Source: Selaginella moellendorffii
Taxonomy: Eukaryota; Streptophyta; Lycopodiopsida; Selaginellales; Selaginellaceae
Reading direction: 5' to 3'
Length of the DNA stretch: 64,000 nt
Assembly (NCBI RefSeq): GCF_000143415.4
Contig: NW_003314277.1
Location: forward strand, 2,077,670-2,141,669
The position numbers were made by a program, and so were the translations under genes. Below the pieces are notes generated by a model. The model was not told the DNA's origin. It saw nothing but the letters and a program-made list of their open reading frames with translations, and searched no databases. How positions within the stretch are numbered: position 1 is the stretch's first letter; the number at the start of each line of letters is the position of its first letter. This document shows positions 1-9,507 of this stretch, one piece after another.

Positions 1-47
1 TGAATTTTTTTTTCTAAACTATTTTTTCTCCCTTTTGATCACTGTAG

Positions 48-902
48 ATACGTATGCTGCGCTGGATATATGCCTTGCAGTGGCAGCTGCGGCGAGCAAA
101 GCTGTCCGGAACTTTGTCTCTGCGCTGAGGTAGTCAAGAATTTCATTTCCAGACTTATGATCCTTGTTGTTTCTAAAAACCAAAAACGCAAAAACTTGTA
201 TCAGGTGATGCTGTTCTTCCCAAACTCCGTCCAGTCCACACGCTACTTGCTACAGGACGAGTATAACCTCCAGAACACGAAATGCGACAACTTCATCATC
301 GTATGGAGTCTTAACATCATATGTTTCGTTCTTCATGAAACTTACGATTGCCTTTCTGGATCACAGGGGTTTATGTTTTGCTTGCAGCAGCTTTCGTGCA
401 TCTTCTCGCTGGTTGCGGCCATCGCTGGCAGCGAGGATCTCTACGAGGCTGCCAATATCCTCTACTGCATCTCGGACGGCGTCTACTGCACGTAAGTTCT
501 TCCGAGCACTCCTTTTGGTCTTTTCTTCCAATCTCATCACGGGATCTTTTTCTTTTTCTTCTTTTCTTTTGTTCTTGCAGGGTGTGCGCGTGTATGCAGG
601 TAAGACGCACAAAACTTCCAACCGAGCCCGTGACAATGGTTGACAAGTTCGTTTGTATATTTTGTTTTGTTCTTCCACAGACACAGCACAAAGTCGAGAT
701 GGACAAGTGGGACGGAAAATTCGGCCCCGTCGAGCGTCCAATGCAAGCTCCAGCATTCCAGATGATGTCCCGGATCGATCAGCCAGTTCCTCCATCCGCC
801 GGCTACTTCCCTCCAGCGCCGACGCAAGCTTACGGCCAGCCATACCCGGCGGGCTATCCTCCCACTGGGTATCCTCCTCCAGGCTATCCTCCGCGCGCTT
901 AG
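48..902 (+). CDS. PLAC8-like cysteine-rich membrane protein (5' partial)
   Basis: Five exons can be read: 48-129, 205-300, 367-491, 581-599 and 681-902, all with GT-AG introns and continuous frame; the start lies upstream of the window. The joined protein runs from a Cys-rich segment (CCAGYMPCSG, then CGEQSCPELCLC) through STRYLLQDEYNLQNTKCDN and a hydrophobic stretch (GFMFCLQQLSCIFSLVAAI) to VCACMQTQHKVEMDK. It ends in a Tyr/Gly/Pro-rich tail with GYPPTGYPPPGYPP repeats. This order matches the small plant family of PLAC8-type proteins related to Arabidopsis At4g23470. No enzymatic function is known for that family; the Cys-rich and hydrophobic segments suggest a membrane-associated protein. 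The 19-nt microexon (581-599, encoding VCACMQ) is notable. The family call is from recognition; the biological role is not inferred. Confidence 0.85.
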
Positions 903-2400
903 CTCTCGATCAAACACTCACAAAGACTGGATTTTCGCGGACACTTTGTTCGTTCATGGAGAGTTTTTCGAGCTATTTGCTCTATGGAAGATGGCTTTTT
1001 CCTATTGTCCAGTTTGAAAGACCTATTGTCCGTCCAAAAGCTCGCGTGCTTTTTGGAGAAATCCACTCACACACGCCGCCACCTTTGTTCGTTCATGCGG
1101 AGTTTAAAACTTTCCTCGGAATTTTGGGGAGCATGGCAGAGGATATTCGCGCTTTGGTTTTGTCGCTGTACGGCCGCCACGGCGCGCGCGCCATGCAAAA
1201 GTTTGAAATTCAAAACCAAAAGGCGTGCTTTTAGGAATGGAGGGAAGACGTCGTTTTGGGAGGGATGATTATTCTATTGATAGATTCTCTTCTTTTCTCT
1301 CGGATACTGAAAGTATGGACTCTTGTGGATTGTGATGTGGGGTTGCGTTAGTGCGCTGATAGTGGCCAGTTAAATTTGTCGCAAACTAACAAAATAGATG
1401 TTTGCATTGACTTGTGTTTGTTAGGAGGAATAGTGGAAGATTCATTCCACAATGTTTCTCCGATCATAGCAACATGGTATGATAGAATCTGTATTAATGT
1501 TCTTTGACCCAGTGTCACCAAATTCGAATTTCCTTACCACCGTGTGAGCGAATCTCGCCCGACACTTGGCGCCACACGATGCACTTCGTTTTCACCACCT
1601 TTACTATTCCCATGCACGCGGCATCACTGTCAGGTTTTACCCTCGGTTAAAATTTAGCAAGCCTACTTACTGGCCGCTAGGTAGGTTTTCGCTCGGTAGA
1701 AAATCTAGTCACGCTAGTTCGTTTAGCAGCGACCCAGAGTAAATTCTCTAGAAAATATAAGTCGCTGTTTGAAATTTGCCGTACTTTGGCGTACGACTTT
1801 TCCGGCAATCTATGCCATATGGCTCAAGAAGGCCTCAAGAAGGGTTTTATTTCTCTTTGTCCTCGTATGGGAGCGCATTAACTGCGGCTATGGTGGAAGA
1901 GACGCAATCCGCCATGGGAAATGTGGCAGCGCTACTAGCACCGTCTTGTTCTTGATGCCAAATTTCGTCGACAGCATCGGTCGATTGGAGCGCTCTTCTC
2001 TCTTGTTCCTCTGATTCTTCGCTGGATGATCTTTTGTTGTCTCATGAGACATTTAATGCATCCGTCGCGCAGCTCTGGAGGAGATCGTTGCAAAATCACG
2101 GCCACTCTTTTTCATCAGGTTTGCCAGGGAGCCGGCAGAGAGCTCCGTAATATCTATCCCAGTCGCGAATCAATGTGAGTTGCCAGGCCCAGAAATTTCT
2201 TTGAGCTTTTGTTCTGATCGATCGCCTTGCACTTCATCTGCGTCTCTGCAGCTTGGATTTAGTCTTCCAACGAAGTGGCAAGAGCTCGCTCCCTTTCTAT
2301 TCCCCTTGATCGAGCAGCGACGAAAGTAGAATCCAGCAGAGGCGTTTGGGGCGAATGTTTTGGAAGGCTCTTGCGATCGCCAGGTTTGGTCTAGTAGAAG
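903..2400. other. Intergenic region, no convincing gene
   Basis: No open frame here shows splice continuity or a recognisable domain. A direct repeat is visible: TTTGTTCGTTCATG occurs near 944 and again near 1083. The region should hold the 3' UTR of the PLAC8-like gene and the promoter of the DUF3527 gene. Open frames at about 984-1268 and 1769-2014 are low-complexity and were not accepted. Confidence 0.6.
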
Positions 2401-2488
2401 CTGGAGAGGACAGAGTCCTTGCATGCATCAGGGAAGAAAACGTGATCTTCACGGGAGTCAAGAGTGAGAGCTCTGGGCTTCTGAGACG

Positions 2489-2732
2489 GTGAGTGGTTTT
2501 TAAAATCTTTTGGTAGCTCCTAACAATTCCCTTTTTTGTTTCATAACAGTGTCAGGACAATCGCGTATCAAAGTTTCTAAGTGGATCACAGGAAGGAACA
2601 CGTTATAGTTGACCACTGTTTCCATTCCATAAAAACGCGACAGCGGAGAGATCAAATCGTTTTTTTCTTGCCAGTAAGTGATCGAGTTCTTACAATATAG
2701 GATACTATCTCTCTGCCATGGTGACTCATCAG
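2489..2732 (+). other. Probable 5' UTR intron of the DUF3527 gene
   Basis: A consensus donor (gagacg|gtgagt, 2489) and an acceptor (catcag, ending 2732) frame an AT-rich stretch directly before the start codon at 2737. The acceptor lies 4 nt before the ATG. No transcript evidence is available, so this is an inference from splice signals. Confidence 0.4.
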
Positions 2733-2736
2733 GTCT

Positions 2737-5418
2737 ATGCAAATGTCGGCTATGGTGTCCACACAGTCGGAGCTCGTTCGGGAAGAGATAGCGAAGAATC
2801 TCGAGAGTTATGTGGGTGGGGGCCCGTCAAACACGTATGACAAAGAGATTTCACCCAAGAGTACGCTTCCAGTCGCTGCATTCCACTCGCCATCGAACAG
2901 CGAGACGTCGTCACTGTTTTCAACGGTTGATTGCTCTTCGTTTTCATCCAGAAGTGACGCAAGCTCTTTTGTCAAGGAGGAGGTTTCACGAATTGTTAGC
3001 TTGTCCGTCAGCTCCAGCATTGAGTTCTTGCCAGGATCGAAACTTGCCGGAACGAGTTCCAGGGACAACAGCTCTTACTTCGAATTTTCTTTCGTGGAGG
3101 GGAAGGTGGTGGGGGACGAAGGTGATGATAGTGTCAGGATCTCAGGTAACAGGCAACTGGCAACGAACAAGCAAGTTCCTGCAGCAAACTCGCCCAAGGC
3201 AGCCGTTTCTCTGCAAGATGACGCCTACGAAACGTTTCCAGTTTGGACAGATCGCACGCGTTACTGCTCCAAGGACATTCACAGCTGCATTAATCCTTGC
3301 TTCGATCAAGCAGGCGATGGCGGCGAGTTGCGGATACGCACGTCGCGAAGGAAGAAACTTTCCAAGAGCTTGGGCTCAGTTCTTACCAAGCATCTGCCGT
3401 TGAGCCCCGGACCGACTTTTCGGAGAAGGTCGTATGACAAGTTCAAGTCGCGGCTTTCTATCGGCCATCCTTCTCCTCTGTCAGAACGAAACTCCGTGGC
3501 TACGCCTTCAAGAGCTTTTGAGACGCAAGAAGAGAAGTCCGGGTACCATAGTTCTCCAGGGGGTGCGAGACGAAAGCCTGCAAGCAGTCAAACGGGAAAC
3601 AAACGCCTGTCTTTTGCGAAGACAGGCGGGGAACAATTCAAGATGAAAACAGGCGCTGGTGCTGAGTTATCTGCTTCGACAAGTGGCAAAACAAGCCTGT
3701 ATGGGACATCTCCCAGACGAGTTCGAGGTATGGAAGCAAAAGCTTTGGGGTGTCTCGGGATGGCAAAGACAGTGGTGCCGGAGGATGGGACGTTTTTGGA
3801 GGAATATAAGGGTCCACTCTACTTTGCTTCCGAGGACAGCGTCCACGGGGGTAAAACTCGCTGCCTGCCTTCTCCTCGTCTATCATTCGGCAAAACAACG
3901 TCAAGAGAAGAGAATGCGCAGCTGGCCAGCGTGAGCATGTCTATGGTAGTTCCATCGCGGACTGTCCATGGTCATGTTCACTGTGTGGTCCGGAACGACA
4001 CCCCGAGTTTCACATTCTCCGTCGACGGTCTTGAAGAAATCCTTGTTGCGAAAGCGGTGAAATCCTGTCCTCTTGACGGCCTAGAGACCGGGGAGCTGGT
4101 ATACACGTTCTACTCCTGGAAGCCGAAGGGAAGATCGAGAAGACACTGGAAGAACTGGGTGAGAAGAGACAGGACCGATCCAGAGCTTGTTGGAAGCATG
4201 ACCTTCAGCAGCAAAGTTGTGCCAGCACAAAGCAAGGATGGAGACGACACCATGGAGCTGGAATTCGTTCTTTCGGATGGAAATGGAGCATGTAGCCCAA
4301 GGCTGAGCTTCTCGACTTGGGAGACTGGAACATCGCCACAGTCGAGCTGCAAGTCACCGTATAGCTTTCCGTCACCTTTTTCTGCGGCTAGTCCTTCTCC
4401 GGTGCGGCTAGCAAACGCGACCTCTTCGCGCTACGTCGCGATGAGCATGGTCCCTACGAGCTTGGTTTCGCCTCGGTTTTCGAAGCGAGATCGCCTCCGC
4501 TCAAAGAAGTCTCTAAGCTCCAGTCCGCTGAGGCCAAAGTCGGACGACGATCGAAGCTCGTGGAGTGACAGCGAAGTGGAGGCCGCGGAGGTGAAGATCC
4601 AGTCATCGCCAGAGTTTGCCGCCATCGTGATCCGATCTCCCGCCGGTGTGAGCAGCGCACAGTCCGTCTGGGAGGCTCTAAACAAGAAATGGAGCTCGAA
4701 GGCACTCAGGAACTCGTCCAGGAAGGGCTCTAATGGCCGGAGATTCAGCCTTCCGGGACGATTGCCACAACAGGTGGCGATCGAGACGAAAGAAAACCAG
4801 GGGGACAACAAGGCCAGGACGCACAGCTTTAAGCTCAGAGAACTGATGGGAGTGAAGGCCGACTTTGGGAGAGAAGAAGCTCCGGCCTCCACCGTGACGG
4901 TCATTCTCCCGGCTGGAAACCACGGGCTACCAGTACGAGGAAGTGGCGGTCCTCAACCTTTGATCGATCGGTGGCGCTCTGGAGGGCGATGCGACTGTGG
5001 AAGCTGGGATCTCGGCTGCGGTCTAACGATCCTGGAAGGCCAGCAGGAGCTCCAAAGATCGAAAGAGCTCATCAACATCTCTTTGCAGGTAAGAGAAGTT
5101 ATCTTCTATTCCTTGGCTGATCGGAGTTTTAAGTTTTTTTTCCAGGGGAAGAACAAAAGCCGATCTCCCTCGCTGCGCTTGGGAGCGATCAGCGATGGAT
5201 TGTTCCCGATCTCCTTCCAGGCTCCGGTGAGCTACTTGCAAGCGTTTGCGTCGGCCATCGCGGTTGTCTACACGAGAGGCCCCGGGGTGTTGGATCACTC
5301 GGAGGATTCGAGCGTGAGAAAGGAGGACAAGCCGCCTAGGATCCCGCTCATGCCGCTCCACCAGAGGCGTGTAGCGTATTTCTCGCCTCCTCCGGCGTGC
5401 TTGCTCGATCGATTGTAG
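2737..5418 (+). CDS. DUF3527 family protein
   Basis: A long Ser-rich protein in a nearly uninterrupted frame. The N-terminal half is low-complexity with many basic/Ser segments (RTSRRKKLSKSLGSVLTKHL). The C-terminal half, from about residue 400 (VRNDTPSFTFSVDGLEEIL, LETGELVYTFYSWKPKGRSR), carries the plant DUF3527 domain, whose molecular function is unknown. A 57-nt intron (5089-5145, LQ|gtaagag...ttccag|GKNKS) lies in frame without a stop. The spliced product is therefore about 874 residues, while the unspliced frame reads 893. The segment after the intron (SPSLRLGAISDGLFPISFQAPVSYLQAFASAIAVV) matches the end of the family domain. The start at 2737 is the first ATG after a probable 5' UTR intron; further in-frame ATGs follow within 15 nt. 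No partners can be read from the neighbours. Confidence 0.8.
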   Translation: MQMSAMVSTQSELVREEIAKNLESYVGGGPSNTYDKEISPKSTLPVAAFHSPSNSETSSLFSTVDCSSFSSRSDASSFVKEEVSRIVSLSVSSSIEFLPGSKLAGTSSRDNSSYFEFSFVEGKVVGDEGDDSVRISGNRQLATNKQVPAANSPKAAVSLQDDAYETFPVWTDRTRYCSKDIHSCINPCFDQAGDGGELRIRTSRRKKLSKSLGSVLTKHLPLSPGPTFRRRSYDKFKSRLSIGHPSPLSERNSVATPSRAFETQEEKSGYHSSPGGARRKPASSQTGNKRLSFAKTGGEQFKMKTGAGAELSASTSGKTSLYGTSPRRVRGMEAKALGCLGMAKTVVPEDGTFLEEYKGPLYFASEDSVHGGKTRCLPSPRLSFGKTTSREENAQLASVSMSMVVPSRTVHGHVHCVVRNDTPSFTFSVDGLEEILVAKAVKSCPLDGLETGELVYTFYSWKPKGRSRRHWKNWVRRDRTDPELVGSMTFSSKVVPAQSKDGDDTMELEFVLSDGNGACSPRLSFSTWETGTSPQSSCKSPYSFPSPFSAASPSPVRLANATSSRYVAMSMVPTSLVSPRFSKRDRLRSKKSLSSSPLRPKSDDDRSSWSDSEVEAAEVKIQSSPEFAAIVIRSPAGVSSAQSVWEALNKKWSSKALRNSSRKGSNGRRFSLPGRLPQQVAIETKENQGDNKARTHSFKLRELMGVKADFGREEAPASTVTVILPAGNHGLPVRGSGGPQPLIDRWRSGGRCDCGSWDLGCGLTILEGQQELQRSKELINISLQVREVIFYSLADRSFKFFFQGKNKSRSPSLRLGAISDGLFPISFQAPVSYLQAFASAIAVVYTRGPGVLDHSEDSSVRKEDKPPRIPLMPLHQRRVAYFSPPPACLLDRL

Positions 5419-5537
5419 AGAAACTCGATATAACTCTCAATGGAAGAAGCTTTTGTTGTAATTATCTCGCGACCTTTAATTTTGCTCTTTAACCTAACCT
5501 AGCCATCAAAAAATAAAGGCATTTAATATACCCCGGG

Positions 5538-5551
5538 GGTTAGGGTTTTAG
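5538..5551 (+). promoter_or_regulatory. Telo-box-like motif just before the RING gene
   Basis: TTAGGGTTTTAG lies 7-20 nt before the start codon at 5558. It is the reverse complement of the plant telo-box (AAACCCTA), an element known from promoters and leaders of plant translation and cell-cycle genes. The same motif sits near several other starts in this window. Function here is inferred from position only. Confidence 0.45.
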
Positions 5552-5557
5552 TTTGAA

Positions 5558-8174
5558 ATGGGGGAGGAGGGAATGGAGGAGAGCGCGCCCGCCGCGGATG
5601 ATCCGAATGATCCGGAAATCGGCAATGCAATGCTCGGAATCGGCAATGCAGCGCTCGGCGATCGCTTCTTGTACAGGCCTCGTCGAGATTCTGAGGTGAA
5701 ATCTCCCGAAATCTTGCCCCTTCTCCATATTTCTCCGTTTCTTCGCGTGTCTCCATCTTTCTCTGGATAGGAGGCTCCATTGGATCCGAAATCAAATGGC
5801 ATCGCGGAAATCTTGAAGATCGTGTCCTGGGATCCATGGCCTTTCTACAGGGAACGCTCCGAGGTACAAAAGCCTTTTCTCGTGTTCTTCTTAGCAATCC
5901 ACTTTCTTGCTCGAAAGAATCGCACTTTGGATGTGCCGAAACCTTGGGACGCTGCTCTCATCGACAGCCTGAAAGTCGATCGCTTCTACTACAGACTCCA
6001 TCAGGTAAGATGATGGTGTGTAGTATTCTGTGACTCATTTTATGCTGGAAAGGAACGCGCTGTTTCGGAAACTGGCTTTGCTCCGGAGTGGACAATCTAC
6101 AAATTCTTACACCGTCATCTAGCATCCCAAGTAAGCTGAATCTTTTGGAAGAACAGAGAGCATTATGAGTAGGAGTCGGGATCTAGGAGCGATAGAGTAC
6201 TAGTTGCTATGTCCTCTTGACGGTCGTTTCTTGATCGTGGTTTTGAAGGGCTCGAGGAACTTGCTGGCACCGCAAATGGGATGGAGTTTAACTGAGCGCT
6301 ACCGAGAGCCGCCATGCAGTGAGTAGATACCCAAAAGCTTTTCTTCTCGACTGATTTATCTTTGTTCTTTCTCATATTTAGTCTTAGACACTTGGGAGTT
6401 GAGAAGTGATTTTCCCGGCCAGATCAATCAAAAATATCCGGACTTGCTGCGACAGCATGCAAACATCTACCTCGCCCGCACTTCCTTGAGTGGTATAAAC
6501 ACTTTTTCTCTCACAATTTGGAACTACAGTTCTAAAAGAAGTTGCTCGCCCTGCAGGTATTTTCAGCGATTATACACGTGCCGGCCAGACCAATCTAGAA
6601 TACCGGGAGATGCTACGACAGAATGCAAACGTCTTTTTGCCTCTCACTTCTTTGAATGGTATGTCTTTTTGATGCTTATTCCCTGGTAACGTGACTTTGT
6701 ACCCAGGTCTTTTCCTTGATTACAAATTGGGTGCAGCAAGAATTTCTTGTCATGGCTTGTTTCATGATTATCTCGTGTTTTCTTGCGAGCTTCCGTTCGA
6801 GTTTGCTTCAGCGCCTGAAACACAGCACGTGCTAATGAAGAATTTACCGGACATCGATACTGGCGTGATAAGCTTACTATCAACGGGCTCACTTGTAGTT
6901 GAGGTTCTTCTACAGCAGCTACAGTTTTTCGGAGTGTTACCTGGTGACAACACGAGTTTTGTAAGTGATCACACAGCTCCTTGTGCACTCTGTCTGGCAC
7001 CAAAGAGTCTTCACATCTTACAAGGCAAAACTATCGTCGTCCTCACAGCAGGTAGGCTGCTATGTGAATAATTGTGATTTCCTAAAAGGCTGCAGATGTT
7101 TTGCAGAAAACTCACCAAGAGTGGTGACAAAACTACTTTTGCCACTCCCAGATCGTGTCAATCGTATGCTGATAAGCCTTAGTCATGAAGAAATGCCAGA
7201 GAGGATGCTGATAGAAACTTGGAAACAGCAGCAATGGAGCACGATGTCTCAGTTGGAGAGTACATATCTACCATACCGTCCTGGCTCCCTGGTGAAACCA
7301 TTGGATCTCTTGCACTTGATGTGCTCCCATATGACTCGTCCAAGTAAGTACAGAGTTCTTGAAAACTAATGTGTTCACAATTTTGTTCTTTAGGGGTGCT
7401 AAAGCTCTCAACCCAGGCTGTTACCAATTTCATAAGGCTCTATACTCAAGCAAACCGCTTTGCGGTTAGGAAGGAATATCTCACAAAACGAAAAGAGATA
7501 ATGTTTAGCGGTTGGGGTGACGTTCCTAATATTTTGATTGTCGCGACCTTTGAACCAGCTTGTGCTCTTATAAACAGGTAACTCATCATTGACACAGCAT
7601 TTTAATGAGGTTTTTTCCTTTTAACAGAGCCATACGACATATCTCTGATGCCTATGGTCGCAAAGTTGAAACTCTAATGCTGGCAGAAGCACCAACCGAG
7701 TCTATCCCAAGACTCTTCTGCAATAACTTTTCGAGAATTATCGAACAGGCTGAATTGGTTCTGTCAGCTTTTAGAGCTCTGGAACAGCAGGTATGCACTC
7801 TTTTTGAAACGAATCGTGAATAATAGTTATATTTTGTTACAGCATACAGCGCCTCTTGAGCCGGCAGAACAGCGAGACAACGCACTCCAAATGTACTGCT
7901 GTATGTGCAACAAGTTTGGTGCTCCAGGAGAATTGGTGACGGTGCTGCCTTGTAATCATCACGGACACACATCCTGTTTCATGTCTTGGATGCGTCAGGA
8001 GTCGATGCATGCATTAGATGCTGACTTCAATGGGGAGTCACCACCTCAGTGGCCGAAGCTCAGCTGTCCCTTGTGTCGATATCCTGTGCAATCCCAGCTC
8101 GCCTCAGGTATCTTGAGATTGAACTTACTTTTCACTTCTCAAATGGCTTGTTTCACCCTTCAGCATCAAGTTAG
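5558..8174 (+). CDS. RING-type zinc-finger protein, unrecognised family
   Basis: A multi-exon gene. Early exons read cleanly: 5558-5695 (MGEEGMEES... to RRDSE), 5771-5863, 5918-6004, 6053-6130, 6204-6318, then about 6382-6491, 6557-6658 and onward. The last coding exon ends at TAG 8172-8174 after QSQLAS|ASS. The C-terminus has a RING-like finger: CCMCNKFG, LPCNHHGHTSCFMSWM, then CPLCRYP, giving paired Cys/His ligands typical of E3 ubiquitin ligases. The remaining roughly 500 residues are helical-looking and match no family I know. Two consecutive exons encode similar segments (YPDLLRQHANIYLARTSLSG and YREMLRQNANVFLPLTSLNG), suggesting an internal exon duplication. A decayed copy lies at about 14,000-14,860. 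Ubiquitin-ligase activity is an inference from the RING alone, and middle exon limits are approximate. Confidence 0.65.
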
Positions 8175-8329
8175 GGGGACTTGAGGACATCAACATAAAT
8201 ACTGCAACATCGTAAATCAGGTGAAGAGTTCTGTGTTTGTTTTCCTTTCTTACGTTTGTTTCCTTTTGACAGAGTCTTGGGGCTGTACATAATTTTTTCG
8301 TCGTTAGGCCTTTTGGACGGTTGAGAGTT

Positions 8330-8336
8330 TATAAAT
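8330..8336 (+). promoter_or_regulatory. TATA-like box before the Y14-Mago gene
   Basis: TATAAAT lies 30 nt before the ATG at 8366. If functional it would leave almost no 5' UTR, so either transcription starts at the ATG or this is a chance match. Confidence 0.3.
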
Positions 8337-8365
8337 CCGACGGCTGCGGGCCTAGGTTTTGGGGC

Positions 8366-9374
8366 ATGGAGAGGCTGCTTGCGAGAATAAGGAGGCTTCC
8401 AAAGGACGTGAATCATGTCGTCGAGCAGTGGAGCTTGCTCTTACAAGACGAGGACTTTCGCTGTTCATCCGGTAAGGCCCATCCTTTTCTTGGAATCAAA
8501 TACTATGCTCGTTTGTCACGCAGGAACTGGGGGATTGGTCCTGGTGACTGGACTTCCCGAGGACTATGCGGGCTGCTTTGACGGCTTGACACCCGACCAG
8601 ATCGAGATAGCGACCACAATGTCCACGGGCCTCAACGTTGGCTACGGGATCATCAAGTGCGACGACGACACACAGGCTCGCAAAACCATTACTCAGCTTG
8701 ATGGGTCGACGGTGGAGGGCAAGCAGATCCGTGCCGGATGGCTGTGCCAGGCAAATCCCCCGGAGCCTGGAGAAAAGAAAGAAGAAGAACTTGAAGAAGA
8801 TGGCGATGGTGGCTTCTCGTTCAGCGTCAAGAGGGAACGCGGCCACTATCTGCTCGAGTATGAAGTGCGCTCCGACGGGAGGTTTCGTGCCGCGGCTCGC
8901 TACACCTCGAGGCCGTGCAAAGGTGACGAGAAGACAGTGTTTTACGAGACGTATGTCACTAGGGAGACTGTCCGTGAGTTCCAACGCATCATCCTCCAGG
9001 GCCAGGTACTTCGCTCGAGATCCTCTCCTTGTTTCATTCTTTCTAGATTCTCTTTTTCTCAACTTGGTTTCCAGGAGGACATGGATTTCAGCGAGGACAA
9101 CGAAGCGTGGCCGGCTCCAGGATACGTGGCGGGCCGAAACCAGCTCAAGTTCTCGATGGGTGGGAAGAGCACTTGCCTGGCCTGCGAGGGTGGACATGGC
9201 GGGACGGCATTCATGAGGCAGAGGGGGATGCACCGGCTGGCGTACTTCCATTACTTGCTCTACGATCTTGGGAACTTCGCCAAGTTGATTGTCGAGTTTC
9301 ACGCTGGACGGCCGCTCATTGGAGAGCCCGCGGCGTGCCGCTGTGAGATCGATGGCTGGCTGGGTTTGCTCTAG
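8366..9374 (+). CDS. Y14 (RRM)-Mago nashi fusion protein, diverged
   Basis: Three exons (8366-8471, 8524-9005, 9075-9374) splice to 295 codons plus stop with correct phase at both introns. Residues about 37-110 form an RRM most like Y14/RBM8A: GGLVLVTGLPEDY resembles the Y14 VTG(I/L) strand, and GYGIIKCDDDTQARKTITQLDG resembles its RNP1 and following helix. Residues 111-132 are an acidic linker (KKEEELEEDGDGG). Residues about 133-278 follow Mago nashi in order: FSFSVKRERGHYLLEYEVRSDGRFR, ETYVTRETVREFQRIIL, EDNEAWPAP, GRNQLKFSMG, and the terminal helix LAYFHYLLYDLGNFAKLIVEFHAGRPLI. About 17 extra residues follow. In other eukaryotes Y14 and Mago are separate proteins that form the obligate core dimer of the exon junction complex. 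Both halves are strongly diverged, so a specialised or relaxed role is possible. The second intron (69 nt) is in frame. The gene converges on the oxygenase gene 133 bp away. Confidence 0.72.
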
Positions 9375-9507
9375 ATATTCACGTCAAAGATCCAAACTCT
9401 TTGTCAAAGGCTAGAGACTTGTTTGTCGCGACGGGTTATGAAATGATAGTATAGTTTACGAAAATTTAATGAGAAAAGAGAATAGAGCAAAAGGAAGAAC
9501 CAGATCG

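Noticed and set aside
984-1268. Open frame after the PLAC8-like gene
   Set aside because: Low-complexity composition, overlaps another frame, no splice signals or recognisable motif.
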